Assembly: GCF_047344985.1 (NCBI RefSeq)
Contig: NZ_CP178861.1
Location: forward strand, 2,852,001 to 2,916,000
Source of the DNA: Bdellovibrio sp047344985
GTDB lineage: Bacteria; Bdellovibrionota; Bdellovibrionia; Bdellovibrionales; Bdellovibrionaceae
DNA length: 64,000 nt
Direction of reading: 5' to 3'
Shown: positions 25,974-34,669 of the stretch, one piece after another
Layout: each line of letters starts with the position of its first letter
Position numbering within the stretch: position 1 is the first letter of the stretch
Position numbers and translations under genes: made by a program
The notes under the pieces: model-generated
What the model saw: the letters and a program-made list of their open reading frames with translations, nothing else
Told to the model about the DNA's origin: nothing
The model's database searches: none

Positions 25974-26504
25974 TTAAGCGCGAGCTGCTGCTCTTGCTTT
26001 CTTTTGAGTCTTTTTAACAGACTTTTTCTTAGCCGCTACAAGTTTAGTAGATGCTTTTTTCGCAGTAGCCGCTTTTTTAGCAGCTGCTTTTGGTTCAGCT
26101 TTAGTCGCTTTCGCTTCTTCTTTAGCTGCGCCTTTAGCTTCGAAATCGTAGTCTACGAACTCAAGGAATGCCATCTCAGCAGTGTCACCAGGGCGACGAC
26201 CGATTTTGATGATACGAGTGTAACCACCTGGGCGTGTTTTAAAACGTGGAGCAAGATCTTTTACGATCGCTGCAACAGCGTCTTTATTTGGGTAGCGAGA
26301 CATCAACAAACGAGTTGTTGCCAAGTCACCTTTTTTACCAAGAGTGATCGCTTTTTCAACGTGACGACGTACTTCTTTAGCACGATCAACAGTTGTAGTG
26401 ATGCGGCCGTGCTCGATAAGAGAAGTTACAAGACCTCTCAACAAAGCTTTTCTTGGGCCAGATTTACGATCGAAATGTTTTACTCTTCTTCTGTGTGAGC
26501 TCAT
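25974..26504 (-). CDS. rplQ: 50S ribosomal protein L17, with Lys/Ala-rich tail
   Basis: L17 lies at the peptide-exit side of the large subunit. The core (residues 1 to about 120) is typical: MSSHRRRVKHFDRKSGPRKA, LVTSLIEHGRITTTVDRAKEV and PGGYTRIIKIGRRPGD. It is followed by some 55 residues made almost only of Ala and Lys, an extension beyond the usual 115-130 length. It is the last gene of the alpha operon, 176 bases after rpoA. Confidence 0.95.
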   Translation of the reverse strand: MSSHRRRVKHFDRKSGPRKALLRGLVTSLIEHGRITTTVDRAKEVRRHVEKAITLGKKGDLATTRLLMSRYPNKDAVAAIVKDLAPRFKTRPGGYTRIIKIGRRPGDTAEMAFLEFVDYDFEAKGAAKEEAKATKAEPKAAAKKAATAKKASTKLVAAKKKSVKKTQKKARAAARA

Positions 26505-26643
26505 TTTATTCTCCGTTAAACGTACTGACCGGACTAGGTATCAGCACGATAGTACCCCGAGGGGTCACTTTTAAGGGCTCCTTGCCCCGCAACTCCCGCA
26601 GGAATCGCTGTTTAGAACACCATCATTGGAAATTCTTAATTGG

Positions 26644-26673
26644 AAAGGCATCCTGATTTCTCAGAATGCCTTT
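26644..26673 (-). terminator. Hairpin between rpoA and rplQ
   Basis: AAAGGCAT / ATGCCTTT plus inner CTGA / TCAG, with one mismatch, lies just past the rpoA stop. It could lower the amount of rplQ message relative to rpoA, or stabilise the rpoA 3' end. The T tract is poor. Confidence 0.5.
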
Positions 26674-26680
26674 TAAAATA

Positions 26681-27712
26681 TTACTGTTGAGATTCTCTTT
26701 TTTGAGGTGGTTGGCTTGGATCCCAACCTGCTGGTGGCCAGCCTTCGATTTTCATACCAAGGCTAAGTCCCATCTCACCCAAGATCTCTTTAATCTCATT
26801 AAGAGACTTACGACCGAAGTTTTTAGTCTTAAGCATTTCCGCCTCTGAACGAACAACCAACTCACCGATGTAACGGATGTTAGCGTTTTTCAAGCAGTTT
26901 GCAGAACGCACAGACAACTCAAGATCGTCTACAGAGCGGAACAAGTTCTCATTCAATGAAGGAGAACCCATTTCACGAGCTTCTTCAGCTGGCTCCATAG
27001 TTTCATCGAAAGTAAGGAAGATCTGAAGTTGTTCTTTCATGATTTTAGATGAAAGAGCTACAGCTTCTTCAGGTTTCAATGAACCATCAGTCCAAACTTC
27101 CAAAGTCAATGCATCGTAATCAGTTCTTTGACCAACACGCGCATTTGAAACGTTGTAGTTCACCTTTCTGATAGGGCTGTAAAGAGCGTCAACGCCGATA
27201 AAGCCTACAGGAAGATCAGTCTCTCTGTTTTCTACTGGTACATATCCACGACCGAAGCTCACGATGATTTCGGCGTTGAAGTTTGCATTAGCACCCAAAG
27301 TTGCAAGATGGTGATCTGGGTTTAGAACCTCGATCTTATCTGAAGTTTGGATATCTGCTGCAGTTACTTTACCTGGACCTTTTTTAGAGATTTTCAAAGT
27401 AACAGAGTCAGAAGTGTACTGTTTAAAGCGAACTTCTTTAAGGTTCAAGATGATGTCAGTTACATCCTCAAGAACGTCTGGGATCGTAGTGAACTCGTGC
27501 AATACGCCTTCAAACTTAACAGCTGTAATTGCAGAACCCATCATTGAACTAAGAAGAATTCTTCTTAGGGAGTTACCAAGAGTAACCCCAAAGCCTCTTT
27601 CGAGGGGACGGATAATGAATTTAGCGTAATCTTCACGAAGAGTATCACGATCAACCTCAAATCCCTTTGGTTTGATCATCTCTCTCCAGAACTTATAATA
27701 GTGCTCTTGCAT
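26681..27712 (-). CDS. rpoA: DNA-directed RNA polymerase subunit alpha
   Basis: Alpha nucleates polymerase assembly and contacts promoter UP elements and activators. The 343-residue protein has the N-terminal assembly domain (FIIRPLERGFGVTLGNSLRRILLSS is split across its first helix; GSAITAVKFEG follows) and a linker. The C-terminal DNA-binding domain has ELSVRSANCLKNANI and KNFGRKSLNEIKEIL. ATG 27712 is preceded by GGGGGAAGC. It sits between rpsD and rplQ as in other bacteria. Confidence 0.98.
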   Translation of the reverse strand: MQEHYYKFWREMIKPKGFEVDRDTLREDYAKFIIRPLERGFGVTLGNSLRRILLSSMMGSAITAVKFEGVLHEFTTIPDVLEDVTDIILNLKEVRFKQYTSDSVTLKISKKGPGKVTAADIQTSDKIEVLNPDHHLATLGANANFNAEIIVSFGRGYVPVENRETDLPVGFIGVDALYSPIRKVNYNVSNARVGQRTDYDALTLEVWTDGSLKPEEAVALSSKIMKEQLQIFLTFDETMEPAEEAREMGSPSLNENLFRSVDDLELSVRSANCLKNANIRYIGELVVRSEAEMLKTKNFGRKSLNEIKEILGEMGLSLGMKIEGWPPAGWDPSQPPQKRESQQ

Positions 27713-27732
27713 GCTTCCCCCGAGAGGTAAAA

Positions 27733-28359
27733 TTATCTTGAGTAGTATTCAACGATCATGTTCTCTTCAACTGCTACTGTTACATCTTCACGATTTGGAA
27801 GATCTTTAACAGTTCCAGTGAATTTCGCATGATCAGCTTCAAGCCAAGCTGGTACAGATCTGCGTGCTACTGATTGAATAGCAGCTTGGATCTTAACAAC
27901 TGCGCGGCTTGATTCCGCAACTGTAATAACGTCACCCTTATTTACAATGATGCTTGGAATGTTAGCTCTCTTACCATTCAACAAGAAATGGTTGTGTTTA
28001 ACAAGCTGCCTTGCTTCACGACGAGAGTTAGCATATCCCAAAGAGTAGACAACGTTATCAAGTCTTGTCTCGAGGAACTTAAGAAGCGCAGTACCAGTCA
28101 ATTCTTTTGAGCGGTTGGCTTCAGATACATATTTTACAAATTGTTTTTCAGAAACACCGTAGTATCTCTTAGTTTTTTGTTTTTCACGCAATTGAAGTGC
28201 AAATTCAGAGAACTTCAAACGAGATTGACCATGTTGTCCTGGAGGATAAGGTCTTCTTTCGAAAGAACACTTATCTGTGTAACAACGATCACCCTTCAAG
28301 AAAAGTTTCACGTTTTCGCGACGGCAAAGCTTACAAACGCTTTCGTTAATGCAGCTCAC
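27733..28359 (-). CDS. rpsD: 30S ribosomal protein S4
   Basis: S4 is a primary 16S rRNA binder and, in many bacteria, the repressor of its own operon. It has 208 residues. The N-terminus has four Cys (CINESVCKLC ... CYTDKC), the zinc-binding (C+) form. The S4 RNA-binding domain ETRLDNVVYSLGYANSRREA follows. It lies between rpsK and rpoA. Confidence 0.97.
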   Translation of the reverse strand: MSCINESVCKLCRRENVKLFLKGDRCYTDKCSFERRPYPPGQHGQSRLKFSEFALQLREKQKTKRYYGVSEKQFVKYVSEANRSKELTGTALLKFLETRLDNVVYSLGYANSRREARQLVKHNHFLLNGKRANIPSIIVNKGDVITVAESSRAVVKIQAAIQSVARRSVPAWLEADHAKFTGTVKDLPNREDVTVAVEENMIVEYYSR

Positions 28360-28371
28360 GATATACTCCTA

Positions 28372-28770
28372 TTAAATTCTTCTACGCTTAGGTGGACGGC
28401 AACCGTTATGTGGAACAGGTGTGATATCTTTTAGAGTCAAGATTCTCATGCCTGTTGCTGCCAATGCACGAATTGCAGGTTCACGACCAGCGCCTGGTCC
28501 TTTAAGATAAACGTCCACAGATTTCATGCCTGCTTCCATAGCTTTTTTTGCAGCGTCTTCTGCCGCGGACTGTGCTGCATAAGGAGTACCTTTACGGCTT
28601 CCTTTGAAACCAAGGTGTCCAGCAGAGGACCAAGACACCGTAGCTCCGTTTGGATCAGTCATCGTAACGATAACGTTTCCGAAACCAGCTTGGATATAGC
28701 AGTTCCCTTGAGGAACGTTTCTTTTAACTTTTTTCTTAGCAACTGTTTTTGCTTTATTTTCAGTATTCAT
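28372..28770 (-). CDS. rpsK: 30S ribosomal protein S11
   Basis: S11 forms part of the 30S platform near the mRNA exit. The 132-residue sequence has the conserved blocks GNCYIQAGFGNVIVTMTD, WSSAGHLGFKGSRKGTPYAA, GPGAGREPAIRAL and a C-terminal HNGCRPPKRRR. A basic N-terminus of about 17 residues precedes the fold. Confidence 0.97.
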   Translation of the reverse strand: MNTENKAKTVAKKKVKRNVPQGNCYIQAGFGNVIVTMTDPNGATVSWSSAGHLGFKGSRKGTPYAAQSAAEDAAKKAMEAGMKSVDVYLKGPGAGREPAIRALAATGMRILTLKDITPVPHNGCRPPKRRRI

Positions 28771-28783
28771 CTGTCAGTTACCT

Positions 28784-29158
28784 TTATACGGCTTTTTTCT
28801 TGTTAGCTACCGTCTTCTTAGGACCTTTACGAGTACGGGCGTTAGAACGAGTGTTCTGACCACGTACAGGCAAGCCTTTACGATGACGGATACCACGGTA
28901 GCAGTTGAGGTCCATAAGACGCTTGATAGACAAACCGATTTCACGACGCAAATCACCTTCAACTTTGAAGTTTTGCTCGATGATGCCACGGATTTTAGCA
29001 ATGTGCTCATCCGTAAGGCCTTCAGTTCTCAATTCGTGAGGAATGCCTACTTGCTTGCAAATCATAGCCGCGCGAGGACGACCAATGCCGTAAATATAAG
29101 TCAACGCGATTTCAACGCGTTTATTTCTAGGTAAGTCGACACCAAGGATACGTGCCAT
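28784..29158 (-). CDS. rpsM: 30S ribosomal protein S13
   Basis: S13 sits in the 30S head and contacts P-site tRNA and L5. The 124-residue protein has the typical start ARILGVDLPRNKRVEIALTY, then YGIGRPRA. The C-terminal part is RGIRHRKGLPVRGQNTRSNA followed by a Lys-rich tail. First gene of the alpha operon after rpmJ. Confidence 0.97.
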   Translation of the reverse strand: MARILGVDLPRNKRVEIALTYIYGIGRPRAAMICKQVGIPHELRTEGLTDEHIAKIRGIIEQNFKVEGDLRREIGLSIKRLMDLNCYRGIRHRKGLPVRGQNTRSNARTRKGPKKTVANKKKAV

Positions 29159-29160
29159 GA

Positions 29161-29274
29161 TTAGCCCTGCCTTTGCTTATGTTTAGGGTTTTCACAGATA
29201 ACGCGAATAACGCCTTTTCTTTTAATAACTTTACATTTGTTACAGATCTTCTTAACTGATGGTCTTACTTTCAT
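29161..29274 (-). CDS. rpmJ: 50S ribosomal protein L36, zinc-binding form
   Basis: This 37-residue protein starts MKVRPSVKKICNKCKVIKRK and ends with CENPKHKQRQG. The Cys-Cys-Cys-His set shows the zinc-binding (C+) form. The start at 29274 is chosen by family length; the frame continues open to 29358 but that extra part is not L36-like. The stop is 2 bases before rpsM. Confidence 0.95.
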   Translation of the reverse strand: MKVRPSVKKICNKCKVIKRKGVIRVICENPKHKQRQG

Positions 29275-29400
29275 AATGTCTTCCCATACGCTTAGTTTCA
29301 TCCCAAAAAAGGACGAAAATACCAGCAAAAACACGAACGCGGTTCGGCACGCTAACACCGATAAACATTAAAGTCTAGAGATAAAAATAATACAGCCGTC

Positions 29401-30036
29401 TTATTTTATTATTTTTTCGATCTCTGAATAGACTTCCTCGGTGCCTCTATTGCCGTCCAGTTCAATGTACTTTCCTGCTTTTTTATAAAACTCTTTTAAA
29501 GGGCTTGTGAATTCTTCGTAGGTTTTAAGACGAGTCTCGATCACATCGGCTTTGTCGTCATTACGTTGAATGACTTCTCCCCCACAAACATCACATTTGC
29601 CTTCCGTCTTGGTAGGCTTGCTAACGATATGGTATACGGTTCCGCAATTTTTACAGACACGTCTACCCGTCAGTCGATCCATCAAAATCTTCATCGGAAC
29701 TTCGAGAAAAATAGCTTTTCCGATAGAAAGATTCATTTTAACTAACAATTCATCTAAAGCCTGGGCTTGCGCCACAGTTCTAGGGAAACCATCTAAAATG
29801 ATGTTTTTCACACCTTTTTGAAGGACTTCCTCAACCATGCCGATAACAATGCTATCTGGCACAAGTTGACCCTTATCCATATACTCTTGGGCTTTTTTTC
29901 CGAGGTCCGTCTGGCCTTTGATTGCCGCTCTGAACAAATCGCCTGTGCTGATCTGAGTCATTCCCAAGCGCTTAATGAGCAATTCAGACTGAGTACCTTT
30001 ACCGGCCCCGGGGGCTCCAAAGAGGATCAAGTTCAT
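29401..30036 (-). CDS. adk: Adenylate kinase (zinc LID type)
   Basis: Adenylate kinase interconverts ATP, AMP and ADP. The 211-residue protein has the P-loop FGAPGAGKGTQ, GDLFRAAI and DGFPRTVAQAQ. Its LID holds CKNCG and CDVCGG, the four-Cys zinc form. The start overlaps the secY stop in TAATG. The usual downstream genes map and infA are not present; a 126-bp non-coding gap leads to rpmJ. Confidence 0.97.
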   Translation of the reverse strand: MNLILFGAPGAGKGTQSELLIKRLGMTQISTGDLFRAAIKGQTDLGKKAQEYMDKGQLVPDSIVIGMVEEVLQKGVKNIILDGFPRTVAQAQALDELLVKMNLSIGKAIFLEVPMKILMDRLTGRRVCKNCGTVYHIVSKPTKTEGKCDVCGGEVIQRNDDKADVIETRLKTYEEFTSPLKEFYKKAGKYIELDGNRGTEEVYSEIEKIIK

Positions 30037-31361
30037 TAGAACTGAACCCTTCTGCTACGGATCTTAGCTCCTTTTAAGAAGCCCTCATATTTTTGAGTGA
30101 TCATATGAGATTGGATCTGTTGAGCCGTATCCAAAGCAACCCCTACTAGGATCAACAAGCTTGTTCCACCGAAATGGAAAGGCACGTTGAACTGAGTAGT
30201 CATGATTCCTGGCAAAATACAGATCGTGCAAAGATAAATACAACCAAGAACGTTGACGCGCTCAAGAACCTTTTGGATGTAGTCAGACGTACTCTTACCA
30301 GCGCGAACGCCAGGAATGAAACCGCCATACTTTTTGAGGTTGTCAGCTACGTCGTTTGGATTGAACACGATCTCCGTATAGAAGAACGAGAAGAACACGA
30401 TCAAAGCCACGAACATGATATTGAAGATAGTTCCAGAAGGATTCAAAGACTCCTGCAACGCCTTCAACCAAGGTGTTTGTACGAACTGAGCCATTGTCGC
30501 CGGGAACATCAACAAAGAGCTCGCGAAGATTGGTGGGATAACCCCAGAGAAATTGATTTTAATAGGCAAGTGGCTTGTTGGAGTTTGCATTGACTGCATT
30601 CCGCCACCTTGTCTTTGTGAATACTGGACAGTGATACGACGTTGCGCCACTTCCATATAGATAACAGCCGCAATGATCGCGATCATGAAAAGGATCAATA
30701 GAAGCGCCAATGCGAAACGCATTTCACCTGTGCGAACAAGCTCCCAAATTTGTTGAGCGCCGCCAGGAATTGCTGCTGCGATACCAGTGAAGATGATAAG
30801 TGAAGAACCGTTACCGATTCCTCTTTCAGTGATTTGCTCGCCCAACCACATGATGAAGCAAGTACCTGCTGTCAATGTGATGATAGTCATGATTTGGAAC
30901 GGCAAGAAAGCCACCGTCGGAGCCGTCACTAGAGCGTGCCCCTCAGGACTTGTAGAGTTCATCAACCAGCTGCTGATGCCGTAACCTTGAACAACTGCCA
31001 AGGCTACTGTTGCATAACGAGTGTACTGATTGATTTTACGGCGCCCTTGCTCCCCTTCTTTCTTCAATGCTTCCAAGTATGGAATCGCTGAAGTCAAAAG
31101 TTGGAAGATGATGGACGCCGAAATGTACGGCATGATTCCCAATGCAAAAACGCTGAATTGGGAGAGAGCACCACCCGTGAAGGTGTTAAATAAACCAAAG
31201 ATCCCGCGGCTCTGAGCTTGGAAGAATGACAATACAGCAGTTCCATCAACTCCAGGAGTCGGAACGTGTACACCAATTCTGTAAATAGCCAACATAGCCA
31301 AAGTGAACAAGATGCGTTTACGAAGATCAGAATTCTTTGCGATGCTCTCAATTGCAGACAC
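30036..31361 (-). CDS. secY: Protein translocase subunit SecY
   Basis: SecY is the protein-conducting channel of the inner membrane. The 441-residue sequence has ten hydrophobic segments and family blocks IYRIGVHVPTPGVD and FALGIMPYISASIIFQLL. It also has QRRITVQYSQRQ and YIQKVLERVNVLG. One-base overlaps couple it to rplO upstream and adk downstream. SecE is encoded at 55970. Confidence 0.98.
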   Translation of the reverse strand: MSAIESIAKNSDLRKRILFTLAMLAIYRIGVHVPTPGVDGTAVLSFFQAQSRGIFGLFNTFTGGALSQFSVFALGIMPYISASIIFQLLTSAIPYLEALKKEGEQGRRKINQYTRYATVALAVVQGYGISSWLMNSTSPEGHALVTAPTVAFLPFQIMTIITLTAGTCFIMWLGEQITERGIGNGSSLIIFTGIAAAIPGGAQQIWELVRTGEMRFALALLLILFMIAIIAAVIYMEVAQRRITVQYSQRQGGGMQSMQTPTSHLPIKINFSGVIPPIFASSLLMFPATMAQFVQTPWLKALQESLNPSGTIFNIMFVALIVFFSFFYTEIVFNPNDVADNLKKYGGFIPGVRAGKSTSDYIQKVLERVNVLGCIYLCTICILPGIMTTQFNVPFHFGGTSLLILVGVALDTAQQIQSHMITQKYEGFLKGAKIRSRRVQF

Positions 31362-31798
31362 TATTTAATTACCTCGACTTTGCCGCCAGCAGCTTCAATA
31401 GCTTTCTTAGCGCTTTCTGAAAATTTGTGAGCTTTTACAGTCAAAGCTGTTTTAAGCTCGCCATTTCCCAAAATCTTAACAGCGCCTTTAGATACAAGTC
31501 CAGCAGCGTGTAGAGTTTCAGGAGTTACTTCTCCAGAAAATTTAGCAAGTTGTGATAAATTAACAATCTCAAATTTGTTAGCAAACGCGACGTTGCTAAA
31601 ACCAAATTTAGGAAGACGACGATGCAAAGGTGTTTGACCACCCTCGAAGCCACGGCGAACAGTACCGCCCGTACGAGCTAACTGACCCTTGTGACCTTTT
31701 GTCGATGTGCCGCCCATACCAGAACCGATACCACGACCGATTCTTTTTGGAGCGTGCTTAGATCCTGCTTTGGGTGCCAATGTTTTAAGCAAGCTCAT
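31361..31798 (-). CDS. rplO: 50S ribosomal protein L15
   Basis: L15 binds the centre of 23S rRNA late in assembly. The 145-residue protein has the basic Gly-rich N-terminus (GRGIGSGMGGTSTKGHKGQ, then GFEGGQTPLHRRLPKFGF) and a C-terminal globular part ending in AAGGKVEVIK. It is coupled to secY by a one-base overlap. Confidence 0.97.
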   Translation of the reverse strand: MSLLKTLAPKAGSKHAPKRIGRGIGSGMGGTSTKGHKGQLARTGGTVRRGFEGGQTPLHRRLPKFGFSNVAFANKFEIVNLSQLAKFSGEVTPETLHAAGLVSKGAVKILGNGELKTALTVKAHKFSESAKKAIEAAGGKVEVIK

Positions 31799-31800
31799 GA

Positions 31801-31986
31801 TTACCCCTTAACTTCAACATCAACTAGATGCTGAACTTTCATGATATTTCCACGTGCTGCTGGAGAGTCTTTCACTTCTACAGTGTGATGACGTCTCTTC
31901 AAGCCAAGAACGCGAACCGCGTCCTTTTGTGCTTGAGTGCAAGCAATCGTTGATCTTTTCAATGTTACTACGAATGTTTTAGCCAT
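31801..31986 (-). CDS. rpmD: 50S ribosomal protein L30
   Basis: L30 is a small beta-alpha-beta 23S rRNA-binding protein. Starting at ATG 31986 gives 61 residues (MAKTFVVTLKRSTIACTQAQ, then VLGLKRRHHTVEVKDSPAAR), matching family length. GGTGG lies five bases upstream. A GTG at 31995 would add three residues and has no better site. Confidence 0.95.
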   Translation of the reverse strand: MAKTFVVTLKRSTIACTQAQKDAVRVLGLKRRHHTVEVKDSPAARGNIMKVQHLVDVEVKG

Positions 31987-32003
31987 TTTTGCCACCAGTC
32001 CGA

Positions 32004-32462
32004 CTATTTAAGCTGTTTCAACTGCTTTAAGCCGTCGATTGTTGCTCTTACGGCATTGTGAGGGTTACGAGTCCCAACACATTTAGTAAGAATGTCTTTT
32101 ACACCTACAGACTCAAGAACTGCACGCACCGCGCCACCCGCGATCACGCCAGTACCAGGAGCTGCTGGTCTCATGATGACTTTCGCGGCACCGAATTTAC
32201 CGATAACTTCGTGAGGGATTGTACGTCCTTCTTTCAAAGTTACAGAGCGAGCAGATTTTTTTGCAGATCTGCTTGCTTTACCGATAGCCTCAGGAACCTC
32301 TCCAGCTTTACCAGAACCAAAACCAACATCGCCGGCTTTGTTTCCAACTACTACTAGAGCTGCGAAAGAGAAGCGACGACCACCCTTAACAACTTTCGTT
32401 ACGCGGTTGATCGCTACTACACGCTCTTCTAATTCAGCTGCTTGAGCTTGAACTTTCTCCAC
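32004..32462 (-). CDS. rpsE: 30S ribosomal protein S5
   Basis: S5 contributes to decoding accuracy in the 30S body. The 152-residue protein has VVAINRVTKVVKGGRRFSFA, VGNKAGDVGFGSGKA and PAAPGTGVIAGGAVRAVLES. The GTG start is preceded by AAGGAG at six bases. Confidence 0.97.
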   Translation of the reverse strand: MEKVQAQAAELEERVVAINRVTKVVKGGRRFSFAALVVVGNKAGDVGFGSGKAGEVPEAIGKASRSAKKSARSVTLKEGRTIPHEVIGKFGAAKVIMRPAAPGTGVIAGGAVRAVLESVGVKDILTKCVGTRNPHNAVRATIDGLKQLKQLK

Positions 32463-32472
32463 ACATCACTCC

Positions 32473-32838
32473 TTAGAAATTAAGGCCGCCCTCACGAGCG
32501 CCTTCAGCTAGAGATTTAACACGTCCGTGGTACAGGTATCCGTTACGGTCGAAAACCACATCTTTGATGTTTTTAGAAGAAGCGGCTTTTGCTACTTCCA
32601 TACCAACAAGTTTCGCCATGTCGATACCAGATTTGTCCTCTTTACCAAGAGAAGAGACAGCTACCAAAGTAGTGCCCGCAACGTCATTGATGATCTGAGC
32701 GTACATGTGCTTACCGCTACGGAATACGCAAAGACGAGGTCTTTCCGCAGTACCGTTTACAGTCTTGCGGATTCTGATTTTCTTCTTGAGGCGGTTCGCT
32801 TTTCTATCACTAGTATGTTTGCTTACTTTAATTTTCAT
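32473..32838 (-). CDS. rplR: 50S ribosomal protein L18
   Basis: L18 binds 5S rRNA with L5 and L25. It has 121 residues. A basic N-terminus (RKANRLKKKIRIRKTVNGTA) leads to RLCVFRSGKHMYAQIINDVA and FDRNGYLYHGRVKSLAEGAR. It lies between rplF and rpsE as in the standard spc order. Confidence 0.97.
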   Translation of the reverse strand: MKIKVSKHTSDRKANRLKKKIRIRKTVNGTAERPRLCVFRSGKHMYAQIINDVAGTTLVAVSSLGKEDKSGIDMAKLVGMEVAKAASSKNIKDVVFDRNGYLYHGRVKSLAEGAREGGLNF

Positions 32839-32850
32839 ACATTACCTCAA

Positions 32851-33393
32851 TTATTTACCAGCCGACTTACCAGCTTTACGTCTGATATGCTCACCAGCGT
32901 AACGAACACCTTTTGCAAGATAAGGCTCAGGTGGACGGAAAGAGCGAATTTTCGCCGCTACTTGTCCAACAAGCTCTTTGCTTGGGCCAGTGATCGAAAG
33001 TGCAGTTTGCTTGTCAACTTTGATCTCGATTCCTTCAGGGATGTCGAAGATCACTGGGTGAGAGAAACCTAAAGAAAGTTCCAATTTCTTGCCAGCTACG
33101 TTTGCACGGTAACCGACCCCATGAAGTTCAAGGCCCTTAGTGAAACCTTTTGTTACGCCAGTTACGGCATTTTGAATAAGCGCTCTGTAAAGACCGTGCA
33201 ATGCACGAGTTTCTTTAGAGTCATCTTTGCGAGTCAATACAACTTTTCCACCTTCTACTTTTGCAGTGATGTTTGGTTGCATGCCAATTTTCAAAGAAGA
33301 CTTCGCACCTTTAACGAGAACTTCGTTAGCAGGTGAAACGCTTACTTGTACTGTGTTATCAAAAACAACGGGTGCTTTTCCAATACGTGACAT
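32851..33393 (-). CDS. rplF: 50S ribosomal protein L6
   Basis: L6 is near the factor-binding site of the large subunit. The 180-residue protein has two related halves, with MSRIGKAPVVF at the start. The C-terminal motif is FRPPEPYLAKGVRYAGEHIR, followed by RKAGKSAGK, which marks the family. Confidence 0.97.
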   Translation of the reverse strand: MSRIGKAPVVFDNTVQVSVSPANEVLVKGAKSSLKIGMQPNITAKVEGGKVVLTRKDDSKETRALHGLYRALIQNAVTGVTKGFTKGLELHGVGYRANVAGKKLELSLGFSHPVIFDIPEGIEIKVDKQTALSITGPSKELVGQVAAKIRSFRPPEPYLAKGVRYAGEHIRRKAGKSAGK

Positions 33394-33400
33394 TTTTCAC

Positions 33401-33790
33401 CTACCAAAGTGTCGCAAGCAATTCGCCACCGAGTTTAGCCTCAGTAGCTTGCTTACCGCTCATGATTCCTTTGCTTGTGCTGATAATGGACATACCCATT
33501 CCAGAACGAACTACAGGAATTTTGTCAGATTTAATATAAACTCTACGACCTGGGCGTGATACGCGGTCGATAGAATTGATCACATGGTTTCCAGCTTCGT
33601 CGTATTTCAAGTAAACACGCATGATGCCTTGTTTGCTATCTTTAGCGACTTTGAAGCTTCTGATCAAACCTTCGTTAACGAGGATTTGAGCAATACCCGC
33701 TCTTACTTTTGAAGCAGGAAGATCCACTTTTTCGTGTTTCGCTGCTCCAGCATTTCTAATCATTGTAAGGAACTGAGAAATTGTATCCAT
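33401..33790 (-). CDS. rpsH: 30S ribosomal protein S8
   Basis: S8 is a primary 16S rRNA binder; in enterobacteria it represses the spc operon by binding near rplE. It has 129 residues: DTISQFLTMIRNAGAAKHEK at the start and SRPGRRVYIKSDKIPVVRSG. The C-terminal part is GMGMSIISTSKGIMSGKQA. Standard position between rpsN and rplF. Confidence 0.97.
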   Translation of the reverse strand: MDTISQFLTMIRNAGAAKHEKVDLPASKVRAGIAQILVNEGLIRSFKVAKDSKQGIMRVYLKYDEAGNHVINSIDRVSRPGRRVYIKSDKIPVVRSGMGMSIISTSKGIMSGKQATEAKLGGELLATLW

Positions 33791-33800
33791 AGTGATCCTC

Positions 33801-34106
33801 TTACCAGCTAGCTTTCGTTACGCCAGGCAATTTACCGTCAAGGGCCAATTGTCTGAAAGCGATACGAGACAAACCGAATTTTCTGTAGTTACCACGAGGG
33901 CGACCAGAAATTTCACAGCGAGTGATAACGCGGTTTGGATTCGTATTCTTAGGAAGAGCTTGAAGCTTCTTACGAGCTGTAGCTCTTTCTTCGTCAGAAA
34001 GTTTCATATCGACAGCTTTCTCTCTAAGTTCAGCTCTGTATTGAGCGTAACGCTTAGAAAGCTCTTTTCTTTTATTGTTTTTTACGATGCTTGATTTACG
34101 AGCCAA
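33801..34106 (-). CDS. rpsN: 30S ribosomal protein S14, zinc-free form
   Basis: S14 is a 30S head protein. The 101-residue protein is the long form without the two CxxC pairs. It reads ARKSSIVKNNKRKELSKRYA at the start and RCEISGRPRGNYRKFGLSRI near the end. Placed between rplE and rpsH. Confidence 0.96.
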   Translation of the reverse strand: MARKSSIVKNNKRKELSKRYAQYRAELREKAVDMKLSDEERATARKKLQALPKNTNPNRVITRCEISGRPRGNYRKFGLSRIAFRQLALDGKLPGVTKASW

Positions 34107-34118
34107 GTGACACCCCTC

Positions 34119-34658
34119 TTACTTTCTGAAGGGCATGCCAAGTGCTTCAAGAAGCGCTCTGCCCTCAGCGTCGTTTTTAGCAGTTGTACAAATAGTGATG
34201 TTCATACCGCGAGTTTTATCAACCTTATCGTAGTTGATCTCAGGGAACACGATTTGTTCTTTCAAGCCCATGTTGTAGTTACCACGGCCGTCGAAACCTT
34301 TGTTTGGCAAACCGCGGAAGTCTCTTACGCGAGGAAGTGCCAAAGTGTTCAAACGATCTAGGAAAGACCACATTTTCTCTCTTCTCAAAGTCACGCGAAC
34401 ACCCAATGGGATGCCAGCACGCAATTTGAAGTTAGAGATAGCTTTTTTAGCTTTCGTGATAACAGCTTTTTGACCAGTGATCGCAGTGATCTCGTCAACA
34501 ACTGTGTTCAAAATTTTTGGATTTTGAACTGCTTCGCTCAAGCAAACGCTAAGAGTGATTTTCTCCAAGCGAGGAACTTGCATCACGTTTTTAGCTCCCA
34601 ATTGTTTCATCAGAGCGGGAGCGATCTCTTTTTTGTATTGTGTATGTAAGCGATTCAT
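34119..34658 (-). CDS. rplE: 50S ribosomal protein L5
   Basis: L5 binds 5S rRNA and bridges to S13. The 179-residue protein is complete: NRLHTQYKKEIAPALMKQLG, then PRLEKITLSVCLSEAV, TGQKAVITKAKKAISNFKLR, LPRVRDFRGL and RGMNITICTTAKNDAEGRAL. Its start is only 11 bases after the rplN stop, in the place where rplX (L24) normally lies. Confidence 0.98.
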   Translation of the reverse strand: MNRLHTQYKKEIAPALMKQLGAKNVMQVPRLEKITLSVCLSEAVQNPKILNTVVDEITAITGQKAVITKAKKAISNFKLRAGIPLGVRVTLRREKMWSFLDRLNTLALPRVRDFRGLPNKGFDGRGNYNMGLKEQIVFPEINYDKVDKTRGMNITICTTAKNDAEGRALLEALGMPFRK

Positions 34659-34669
34659 CTCATCACCCC

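Noticed and set aside
26004..26498. Phe/Ser-rich plus-strand frame opposite rplQ
   Set aside because: Antisense shadow of the Lys/Ala-rich L17 gene.
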